A stretch of DNA of 12,890 nt, taken from JBGSWL01 sp041752455 (GTDB lineage: Bacteria > Pseudomonadota > Alphaproteobacteria > Rhizobiales > Rhizobiaceae). The notes below the pieces were generated by a model. The model saw nothing but the letters and a program-made list of their open reading frames with translations, ran no database searches and was not told where the DNA came from. A program made the position numbers and the translations under genes. Shown here in pieces: positions 6,496-12,890 of the stretch. Positions within the stretch are counted from its first letter, which is position 1. Each line of letters opens with the position of its first letter. The DNA lies in NCBI GenBank assembly GCA_041752455.1, contig JBGSWL010000083.1:1-12890 (forward strand), written 5' to 3'.

Positions 6496-7281
6496 TCAGA
6501 CAGCAAACGCCATGGCGACGGGCACATGGTCGGACGGCTTTTCCCAGCCGCGGACATGCTTTTCGACAGTCACTGACCGGATACGACCGGCCGCTTCGGG
6601 CGAGCACATCAGATGGTCGATGCGGATGCCGTTGTTCTTCTGCCAGGCGCCGGCCTGGTAATCCCAGAACGTGTAGGTTTCCGGCGCGTCGTTGCAGGCG
6701 CGCAACGCATCGGTGAAGCCGAGATTGGCGAGTTGGCGAAAGGCTGTCCGGCTCTCCGGCCGGTAGAGCGCATCGCCTTCCCAGACCTTCGGATCGTGGC
6801 AATCCTCGGGCATCGGAATGACATTGTAGTCTCCGGCCAGAACCAGCGGTTCTTCGAGCGCCAAGCGGTCGCGTGCGAAGGCTTCGAGCCGCGCCATCCA
6901 GGACAGCTTGTAGGGGAACTTTTCACTGTCGACGGGGTTGCCGTTCGGCAGATAGAGCGAGGCGACGCGCAGGACGCCCTTGCCGACCGAGAACACGCCC
7001 TCGATGAAGCGGGCCTGCTCGTCGGAATCATCGCCTGGAAGGCCGCGATTGACCTCGTCGAAGGGCAGCTTGGACAGGATCGCAACGCCGTTGAAGCCCT
7101 TCTGGCCATGGGTTTCCACATGGTAGCCGAGGGTCTCGAAGGCTCCCCGCGGGAAGCCCTCGTCGACCGACTTGATTTCCTGGAAGCAGGCAATGTCCGG
7201 CTGCGATTGCTCAAGCCAAGCGACCACGGTCTCGATGCGCGCCTTGACGCCATTGATGTTCCAGGTGGCGATTTTCAGCAT
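6496..7281 (-). CDS. xthA: Exodeoxyribonuclease III (AP endonuclease)
   Basis: This 261-residue enzyme of the exonuclease/endonuclease/phosphatase fold cuts DNA at abasic sites and removes 3' blocking groups in base excision repair. Conserved active-site residues are all present: Asn8 (TWNINGVKAR), Glu35 (CFQEIK), Tyr110 (SLYLPNG), Asp151 and Asn153 (LAGDYNV), Asp222 (RIDHLM), and the pair Asp251-His252 (PSDHVPV). Length is normal for the family. Its ATG shares one base with the erpA stop (TGATG at 7279-7283), so translation is probably coupled to erpA. The small secreted protein follows 42 bases downstream. Paralogous XthA-type enzymes are common in rhizobia, so this may not be the only copy in the genome. 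Confidence 0.95.
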   Translation of the reverse strand: MLKIATWNINGVKARIETVVAWLEQSQPDIACFQEIKSVDEGFPRGAFETLGYHVETHGQKGFNGVAILSKLPFDEVNRGLPGDDSDEQARFIEGVFSVGKGVLRVASLYLPNGNPVDSEKFPYKLSWMARLEAFARDRLALEEPLVLAGDYNVIPMPEDCHDPKVWEGDALYRPESRTAFRQLANLGFTDALRACNDAPETYTFWDYQAGAWQKNNGIRIDHLMCSPEAAGRIRSVTVEKHVRGWEKPSDHVPVAMAFAV

Positions 7282-7625
7282 CAGATCGAAAAACTCGTGC
7301 CGCAGCCGCAGGACGCGACCGCGTTCGGGTTCTTGATCTGGAACGACTGGCCCATCAGATCGTCGACGAAATCGATCTGTGACCCGGCCATGTAAACGAG
7401 GGAAAGTGAGTCGATCAAAACGGTTGCGCCGTTTTGTTCGAACACGACATCATCCTCCGTGCGATCGGAAACCAGATCGAACTTGTAGGAAAAGCCCGAG
7501 CAACCGCCCCCTTCGACAGAGACGCGCAGTGCGCTATTGTCCGGTTCACTGCCCAGCACCTTGGCAACCCGCGCAAAGGCGGCGTCGGTCACGGTCACGG
7601 ATTTCGGCGTTTCATGGGCTGTCAT
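7281..7625 (-). CDS. erpA: Iron-sulfur cluster insertion protein ErpA (A-type carrier)
   Basis: This 114-residue A-type carrier of the HesB/IscA fold passes Fe-S clusters from the assembly machinery to target enzymes. The three cluster-binding cysteines are present: Cys42 in GGGCSGFSY, and Cys106 and Cys108 in the terminal CGCGTSFSI. A typical opening (VTVTDAAFARVAKVL) and the segment DFVDDLMGQSFQIKNP support the family. ErpA, IscA and SufA are hard to separate by sequence; the ending and genome position favour ErpA as annotated in rhizobia. The ATG at 7625 is preferred to a TTG six codons upstream, because homologues start here and the longer start has no clear ribosome site; the site at 7625 (GGACAG) is itself weak. 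It is the first gene of a minus-strand unit with xthA and is divergent from the dGTPase gene. Confidence 0.9.
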   Translation of the reverse strand: MTAHETPKSVTVTDAAFARVAKVLGSEPDNSALRVSVEGGGCSGFSYKFDLVSDRTEDDVVFEQNGATVLIDSLSLVYMAGSQIDFVDDLMGQSFQIKNPNAVASCGCGTSFSI

Positions 7626-7661
7626 GTCATCTGTCCGGCGCAAAGGCGCGTTAGCCGCTTA

Positions 7662-7690
7662 TAGGTATGGACGCCGGTCGCCCCCGTCAA
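7662..7690 (-). promoter_or_regulatory. Candidate promoter for the erpA-xthA unit
   Basis: Read on the minus strand, TTGACG (7690-7685) is followed after 17 bases by TACCTA (7667-7662). That is a fair match to the alphaproteobacterial housekeeping pattern TTGAC-N17-CTATAT. It would start transcription about 30 bases before the erpA ATG, in the 108-base gap shared with the divergent dGTPase gene. No clear iron or Fe-S regulator site was recognised. Confidence 0.45.
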
Positions 7691-7733
7691 TATGCGGGGT
7701 AGGCGGGCAAGCGGGACGCCTCAGGGGACGGCA

Positions 7734-8954
7734 ATGCAGATCGGCAAGGATCGGATCGGTTTTGGTATCGGCGAAAGAGCTGTTTATGCGACGGACCCGG
7801 CGCGATCACGCGGCCGCCTCGAGGGGGAAATCTCGAGCCCGACGCGGACCGATTTCCAGCGCGACCGCGACCGGATCGTCCATTCGACCGCCTTCCGGCG
7901 CCTCAAGCACAAGACGCAGGTGTTTCTCAGCCACGAGGACGACCACTACCGCACCCGCCTCACGCACACGATCGAAGTGGCGCAAATTGCCCGGGCGCTG
8001 GCGCGGGCGTTCCGGATTGATGATGATCTGGCGGAAGCCGTGGCGCTGGTGCACGATTTCGGCCACACACCGTTCGGGCACACCGGCGAGGATGTGCTCG
8101 ACGCGCTGATGGCCGACCATGGCGGGTTTGACCACAATGCGCAGGCGTTGCGCGTCGTCACCAAACTGGAGCGGCGCTATGCGGAATTCGACGGGTTGAA
8201 CCTGACCTTCGAGACACTCGAAGGCCTCGTCAAGCACAACGGCCCGCTGATCGATGCGGCGACCGGCAGGCCGCTGAAGGGCACTGTCCTGCCGCGCGCG
8301 ATTGCGGCCTATGTGGACCTGCATGATCTTGAAATCGATCGCCATGCGAGCCTTGAAGCGCAGGCGGCGGCGATTGCCGACGACATCGCCTACAACACCC
8401 ATGACATCGACGATGGCCTGCGGTCCGGGCTGATCACCTTTGAGATGATGACCGACGTGCCGTTGGCCGGTGAAGCGCTGGCGACAGTCGACCGGCTGTA
8501 TCCGGGCCTCGATGGCTCGCGCCGCGCCCACGAGATGACGCGCCGCGTGATGACAGCCATGGTCGAGGACGTGATCGCCACGACCTACGGCAATCTGGAA
8601 CGGGTGAAGCCGCAGTCGGTCGAGGATGTGCACAATGCCGGCGAAACGCTGGTGCGGTTTTCGCCGGACATGGCGGCGCGCGAAAAGGGGCTGAAGGCTT
8701 TTCTGTTGGCCAATCTCTATCGCAACGCGCAGGTGATGCGGGTCAGGGCGCAAGCCGAAGAGATCGTCCGCGACCTCTACCATGCGTTCATGGACAAGCC
8801 GGACGCGATGGGCGGCGAATGGGCGGAACAGGTGGCAGGTCTCGATGCGACGCGCCGGGCGCACCGGGTCGCGGACTATATCGCCGGCATGACCGACACA
8901 TTTGCCGTTGCCGAACACCGGCGGCTGTTTGACCGCACACCCGAATTGCGATAG
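7734..8954 (+). CDS. dgt: Deoxyguanosinetriphosphate triphosphohydrolase-like protein
   Basis: This 406-residue HD-domain phosphohydrolase is of the dGTPase family, hydrolysing dNTPs to nucleoside and triphosphate. The metal-binding signature is complete: His78 (RLTHTIEV), His107-Asp108 (LVHDFGHTPFGH) and Asp217 (IADDIAYNTHDIDDG). The N-terminal block RIVHSTAFRRLKHKTQVF is characteristic. Its length is that of the short dGTPase-like proteins common in Alphaproteobacteria and not the longer E. coli Dgt, so strict dGTP specificity should not be assumed. The start at 7734 has AGGGGA five bases ahead. An in-frame ATG at 7692 lacks a ribosome site and would prepend a basic, unlikely sequence. argS follows after 50 bases on the same strand, probably in the same transcript. 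Confidence 0.93.
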   Translation: MQIGKDRIGFGIGERAVYATDPARSRGRLEGEISSPTRTDFQRDRDRIVHSTAFRRLKHKTQVFLSHEDDHYRTRLTHTIEVAQIARALARAFRIDDDLAEAVALVHDFGHTPFGHTGEDVLDALMADHGGFDHNAQALRVVTKLERRYAEFDGLNLTFETLEGLVKHNGPLIDAATGRPLKGTVLPRAIAAYVDLHDLEIDRHASLEAQAAAIADDIAYNTHDIDDGLRSGLITFEMMTDVPLAGEALATVDRLYPGLDGSRRAHEMTRRVMTAMVEDVIATTYGNLERVKPQSVEDVHNAGETLVRFSPDMAAREKGLKAFLLANLYRNAQVMRVRAQAEEIVRDLYHAFMDKPDAMGGEWAEQVAGLDATRRAHRVADYIAGMTDTFAVAEHRRLFDRTPELR

Positions 8955-9004
8955 CCACCGCGCCACCACCGGCCTTGCGGGGCGGCAATTTCCGGAGTGA
9001 TCCC

Positions 9005-10753
9005 ATGAATATCTTCGCCGTTTTTCGCGACCGCATCATAGATGCCGTCGGGCGTCTCGGACTTGTCGGGGCTGATGGCGCGGTGCTGGATCTGGCGCGG
9101 ATCAATGTCGAGCCGCCGCGCGATGTCAGCCATGGCGATCTGGCGACCAATGCCGCGATGGTGTTGGCCAAGGCCGCAGGCCTCAACCCGCGCGCGCTCG
9201 CAGAAAAGATCGCTGCCGCCGTGGCTGGCGATCCCGACGTTGCGGAAGCGACTGTCGCCGGGCCGGGCTTTGTCAATCTGCGGCTATCGGACGCCTTCTG
9301 GCAGGCGCGGCTTGCGGAAATCGTGACTGCCGGCAGCCGCTATGGCGAAAGCACGATGGGGCAGGGCCGCAAGGTCAATGTCGAGTTCGTTTCGGCCAAT
9401 CCGACCGGCCCGATGCATGTCGGTCATTGCCGGGGCGCGGTGCTGGGCGATGCGCTCGCCAATCTTCTGGCTTTTGCCGGCCATGCGATCACCAAGGAAT
9501 ACTACATCAACGATGCGGGCGCGCAGATCGACGTGTTGGCCCGGTCGGCGCTGCTGCGCTATCGCGAGGCGCTCGGCGAGGAGATCGGCGAGATCCCCGC
9601 AGGCCTCTATCCCGGCGACTATCTGAAGCCGGTTGGCGAGGCGCTTGCGGTTGCCCATGGCAAGGCGCTCCTCGCCATGGACGTGGACGATGCGCTGGCG
9701 ATTGCCAAGGATGCGGCGATCGATGCGATGATGGCGCTGATCCGCGACGATCTGGCCGCGCTCAACGTGCATCACGATGTGTTCTTTTCCGAGCGCACGC
9801 TGCATGCGGGCAATGGCGGGGCGATCCTGTCGGCAATCAACGAACTGACCTTCAAGGGGTTTGTCTACAAGGGCAAACTGCCGCCGCCCAAAGGCGAGCC
9901 GAACGAGGACTGGGAAGAGCGTGAGCAGACGCTGTTCCGCTCGACCGATGTCGGCGATGACATGGACCGGCCGTTGGTGAAATCAGACGGGACGTTCACC
10001 TATTTCGCCGCCGACGTGGCCTACATGAAGGACAAGTATCAGCGCGGTTTCGACAGCCTGATCTTCGTCCTGGGTGCGGACCATGGCGGCTACGTCAAGC
10101 GCATGGAAGCGCTGGCGCGGGCCATTTCGGATGGCAAGTTGGACCTGACGATCCTGCTGTGCAATCTCGTCAAGCTCTACAAGAACGGCGAGCCGGTGCG
10201 CATGTCCAAGCGGGCAGGGCAGTTCGTCACGCTGCGCGATGTCGTCGATGAGGTCGGACGTGATCCGGTGCGGTTCATGATGCTGTATCGGAAGAACAGC
10301 GAACCGCTCGACTTCGACTTTGCCAAGGTGACCGAGCAGTCGAAGGACAACCCGATCTTCTATGTCCAGTATGCCAGTGCGCGCTGCCACTCGGTCTTGC
10401 GCCAGGCGCAGGAACAGTTCGGCACGGTTGTCGAGCCGGACATCACCGCGCTCAGCCAATTGACCGACGAAAGCGAGATCGCGCTGATCCGCAAGCTCGT
10501 GGAATGGCCACGGATCGTCGAGGCCTCGGCGCAGGCGCTGGAGCCGCACCGGGTCGCGTTTTATCTCTACGATTGCGCCAGCCAACTGCATGGCCACTGG
10601 AACCGCGGCGGGGCGGATGATGCTTTACGCTTTGTCAAGGTTAACGACCGACAATTGACCGGTGCCAGACTGGCTCTCGTGCAGGGTGTACTGAACGTCC
10701 TGCAGTCCGGTCTTGCCATTTTGGGAGTGGATGCACCCGCAGAAATGCGGTGA
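9005..10753 (+). CDS. argS: Arginine--tRNA ligase
   Basis: This 582-residue class I aminoacyl-tRNA synthetase charges tRNA-Arg. An N-terminal Add1-type tRNA-recognition domain occupies about residues 1-100 (VEPPRDVSHGDLATNAAM, GPGFVNLRL). The HIGH signature reads HVGH at 138-141 within ANPTGPMHVGHCRGAVLGD. The KMSKS-like loop is MSKR at about 400-403 (RMSKRAGQFVTLRD), the degenerate form typical of many ArgS. The C-terminal DALR anticodon-binding domain ends in RLALVQGVLNVLQSGLAILGV. Length is normal. GGAG at 8994-8997 supports the ATG at 9005 over an in-frame ATG at 8975. It sits between the dGTPase-like gene and the SPOR-type gene. Confidence 0.96.
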   Translation: MNIFAVFRDRIIDAVGRLGLVGADGAVLDLARINVEPPRDVSHGDLATNAAMVLAKAAGLNPRALAEKIAAAVAGDPDVAEATVAGPGFVNLRLSDAFWQARLAEIVTAGSRYGESTMGQGRKVNVEFVSANPTGPMHVGHCRGAVLGDALANLLAFAGHAITKEYYINDAGAQIDVLARSALLRYREALGEEIGEIPAGLYPGDYLKPVGEALAVAHGKALLAMDVDDALAIAKDAAIDAMMALIRDDLAALNVHHDVFFSERTLHAGNGGAILSAINELTFKGFVYKGKLPPPKGEPNEDWEEREQTLFRSTDVGDDMDRPLVKSDGTFTYFAADVAYMKDKYQRGFDSLIFVLGADHGGYVKRMEALARAISDGKLDLTILLCNLVKLYKNGEPVRMSKRAGQFVTLRDVVDEVGRDPVRFMMLYRKNSEPLDFDFAKVTEQSKDNPIFYVQYASARCHSVLRQAQEQFGTVVEPDITALSQLTDESEIALIRKLVEWPRIVEASAQALEPHRVAFYLYDCASQLHGHWNRGGADDALRFVKVNDRQLTGARLALVQGVLNVLQSGLAILGVDAPAEMR

Positions 10754-10850
10754 TCAGGCGGTCACTTTTTACCCAAAATGCGCTGGCATGAAGCGTAACG
10801 CGGACCGGCATGATGCTTGTCTGCTCGGGTGAGAGTGCAGGATTACCGCC

Positions 10851-12890
10851 ATGGCCGATGGATATTCGCGCAAGGAACCGTTCCACGATCGCGTGACCGA
10901 CCGGGACGAAGACCCGCTGATGGCGCTGGCGCGGATTGCCGGCTTCGAGCCGGATCCTGCGCCGCGCAACACGGAAAGCGAGGAGCAGGCAACGCTCCGG
11001 TTCCATCAGGAACTGGCGTTCGAGCCAGCGCCGGCCTTCGTTCCGTCCCCCGCGCCGGTCATTGCAGCACCGTTGCAGCCACGATCGTCCAACGACATCT
11101 TCGACCTTGAAGCGGCGCTGCTTGCCGAACTCGGTGGAGCGCCAGCCGTTCCGGTTGCGTTCGAAGACGAGATGTCCGCGCCGCAAGCCGACCTAACGGA
11201 CGGCTTGGAACTGGAAGCCGAAGGCGATGTCTTCGGCGCCTTTGCTGATGCGGGTCTGGACGTCACCGACGAGGCCGATTTCGACCTTTCAGCCCTTTCC
11301 GAAGCCGAATTTGACGCTGAACCGGACCTGCCAAGCGCACAGGTTCCGGTGTCGCTGGAAGACGAGCTTGAGATGATGCTGTCCGGCGGGATCGTGACGC
11401 CGGTCGTTCCGGTCACTGTTGCAGCCACGGTCGTCCAGCCTGAAATGGTTGTTGCTGCGCCGGTCGAGCCGGATTTGGTGTTCGATCTTCCGGAACTGGA
11501 CCCGGCAGATTTTCTCGACGAGCCGGACGATGCACTCGACATGCGCGGCCTCGTCCAGGCGACGGAAACCGCCGATCGTTTTGAACCGGAAGCAAGGGTT
11601 GTCGAAGACGATCCGTGGGCGCTCGCCGATGCGTCGCCGATTGACGCCGACCCTCTCGACGAGGCGCTTTCGGACATGGAGCTCGACGGTGCCGATTGGG
11701 AAACGCCAGCGCCGCTTGACGCTCCCGTCGTGCAATCGGCAGCGGATGGTGTCGATGCCGAGATGCTGGACCGGGAGTTTGAAGCGGCCTTTGCCGATGA
11801 ATTCGACGATCTCGACTTTTCCCTCGACATGGAACTGGAGTCGCAGCTTCAGCCGCAACGGGCAGCATACGAGGCACCACGTGCGGTCGCATCTGCCGCT
11901 GCAGTCGATCCGGTCGACGAGCTGGCGGCGATCATGGGTCTTGCACTGCCGGGCCGTTCAAGCCGCGCGCCGGTCGAAGGACCCTCCATGGGCAGTGACA
12001 ATCGCATGGTCGATGCGCTTGACCGGATGATGATCGAAGCGCCGGAAGCCACCAACGAAGCACCGTCTTTCGAGACAGTCGACATGTCGGACTTCGAGCC
12101 GATGACCGCCCAGAGCTTCACGGTGCCGGACCTTGACCGGCCGGTGGCTGCCGACCAAAGCGCGCCTGCGCCGGTCTGGGACGAAGTTGCTGCGTATGAA
12201 GATGATCACGCGGGTCGTTCGGACTGGATGGACGAACCGGCGCGCGCAGACATTGCAACCACGGCACTGCCCGCAAATTCCCGTCGCTCGGTCGATCCGG
12301 CACCGGACATGTTCGACGAGGCGAGCTTCGAGCAGGAACTGGCGCGTGACATGGAGTTCGTGCGGCATGATCTCAATGCGGTCAAAGCGGCGGACGACCT
12401 TCTGCTTACCGGCGATGACGGCGCTGCCGGTCGCTATCGTGGCGACGAAGACATCGCGGGCGAGCGCCCGGCACGCAAGGGCCTGATCGTTGCTGCGGTG
12501 GTCGGTTGCGTTGCCATTCTGGGGGCTGTTGGCGTGTTTGCCCTGTCAGGCGGCGGCGACACGGCCTCGAACGGTCCGGTGATCGTTGCTGCGGATCCCG
12601 ATCCGGTCAAGCTGCCGCCGGAGACCACCGCTGAGGCGGTGCCGAACCAGGACCGCGCGCTGTTTGCCGACAGCGAAGGCGGCGCGCCGGCCCAGCCGAC
12701 GTTGGCAACAACGGCCGAAGAGCCGATCGACATCGCATCGGTACCGGCAGAAAGCATGCCCTCGGCCATGGTCGAAGGCGAAAAAGTTGAAGACCGCCTG
12801 ACCGAAGGTGGCACTGAAACGGCCGGCGCGCCACCGGCCGAAGCGCCGCTGATTGCGCCACGCCGCGTGCGGACGCTTGTCGTGCGTCCC
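10851..12890 (+). CDS. SPOR-type single-pass membrane protein (3' partial)
   Basis: One frame stays open from the ATG at 10851 to the window edge, giving 680 codons with no stop. AGGA lies nine bases upstream, and the gene begins 97 bases after argS. The first 540 or so residues are strongly acidic, rich in Ala and Pro, without a signal peptide and probably disordered and cytoplasmic. A single membrane span follows at about 543-568 (KGLIVAAVVGCVAILGAVG), preceded by basic residues, so the rest (Pro/Glu/Ala rich, with RRVRTLVVRP at the edge) should be periplasmic. This architecture and the position after argS fit the large rhizobial proteins that end in a peptidoglycan-binding SPOR domain. That domain is not inside the window, so the name is inference from layout and recalled neighbourhood. 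DPLMALARIAG (21-31) recurs as DPVDELAAIMG (353-363), and several short acidic helices of similar pattern are scattered between. A role in the cell envelope or at division sites is plausible, not shown. Confidence 0.8.
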   Translation, partial: MADGYSRKEPFHDRVTDRDEDPLMALARIAGFEPDPAPRNTESEEQATLRFHQELAFEPAPAFVPSPAPVIAAPLQPRSSNDIFDLEAALLAELGGAPAVPVAFEDEMSAPQADLTDGLELEAEGDVFGAFADAGLDVTDEADFDLSALSEAEFDAEPDLPSAQVPVSLEDELEMMLSGGIVTPVVPVTVAATVVQPEMVVAAPVEPDLVFDLPELDPADFLDEPDDALDMRGLVQATETADRFEPEARVVEDDPWALADASPIDADPLDEALSDMELDGADWETPAPLDAPVVQSAADGVDAEMLDREFEAAFADEFDDLDFSLDMELESQLQPQRAAYEAPRAVASAAAVDPVDELAAIMGLALPGRSSRAPVEGPSMGSDNRMVDALDRMMIEAPEATNEAPSFETVDMSDFEPMTAQSFTVPDLDRPVAADQSAPAPVWDEVAAYEDDHAGRSDWMDEPARADIATTALPANSRRSVDPAPDMFDEASFEQELARDMEFVRHDLNAVKAADDLLLTGDDGAAGRYRGDEDIAGERPARKGLIVAAVVGCVAILGAVGVFALSGGGDTASNGPVIVAADPDPVKLPPETTAEAVPNQDRALFADSEGGAPAQPTLATTAEEPIDIASVPAESMPSAMVEGEKVEDRLTEGGTETAGAPPAEAPLIAPRRVRTLVVRP

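Noticed and set aside
7806..8969. Long minus-strand open frame opposite the dGTPase-like gene (387 codons).
   Set aside because: Same cause: it mirrors a well-supported HD-domain gene, has no recognisable family and no ribosome site seen.
3559..10783. A 13-base exact repeat ACCCAAAATGCGC at 3559-3571 and 10771-10783.
   Set aside because: About one such pair is expected by chance in a window of this length, and the surrounding bases do not match. In the first copy it is part of a hairpin, in the second it is not.
11006..11830. Serine-rich minus-strand frame opposite the SPOR-type gene.
   Set aside because: Its S, A and G runs are the antisense reading of GAC/GAG/GCC-rich codons in the acidic protein. 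The plus-strand frame is open for 680 codons with a start, a ribosome site and a membrane span.

Overview
The window looks like chromosome from a high-GC alphaproteobacterium of the Hyphomicrobiales (Rhizobiales), probably near the Rhizobiaceae. The evidence is an ExoR-type Sel1 repeat regulator, a rhizobial-type FadL-like porin, and the order erpA/xthA, dGTPase, argS, large SPOR-family envelope protein. No rRNA, tRNA, insertion sequence, phage gene, CRISPR array or toxin-antitoxin pair was seen. It reads as conserved core genome, not an island.

Layout. The 3' end of valS (2-340, +) converges on a small stress pair on the minus strand: glsB-like (414-662) downstream of csbD-like (716-913). 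A minus-strand rho-independent terminator (350-385) closes that pair. A divergent Crp/Fnr-type regulator follows (1084-1872, +), then a gene-free stretch of 343 bases. Next come a FadL/OmpP1-type outer membrane protein (2216-3364, +) with a strong terminator, ilvD (3634-5358, +) after a long leader, and exoR (5340-6143, +), which overlaps the end of ilvD by 19 bases.

Converging on exoR is a probable minus-strand operon read erpA (7281-7625), xthA (6496-7281), small cysteine-rich secreted protein (6160-6453). erpA and xthA share one base in a TGATG junction. Divergent from erpA are a dGTP triphosphohydrolase-like gene (7734-8954, +), argS (9005-10753, +), and a long open gene (10851 to the edge). 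The last encodes an acidic, single-pass membrane protein of the kind that usually ends in a SPOR domain; its 3' end lies outside the window.

How the genes relate. Most are housekeeping: aminoacylation (valS, argS), branched-chain amino acid synthesis (ilvD), Fe-S cluster insertion (erpA), DNA repair (xthA) and dNTP hydrolysis. The regulatory interest lies in exoR, the periplasmic inhibitor of the ExoS/ChvI two-component system in rhizobia, whose translation may be coupled to ilvD. The Crp/Fnr-type regulator is also of note because it keeps three of the cysteines that ligate the Fe-S cluster in FNR. I did not find a previously undescribed multi-gene system. The best leads are repeated motifs in the cytoplasmic part of the SPOR-type protein, the ilvD/exoR overlap, the small cysteine-rich protein and the unusual cysteine pattern of the regulator.
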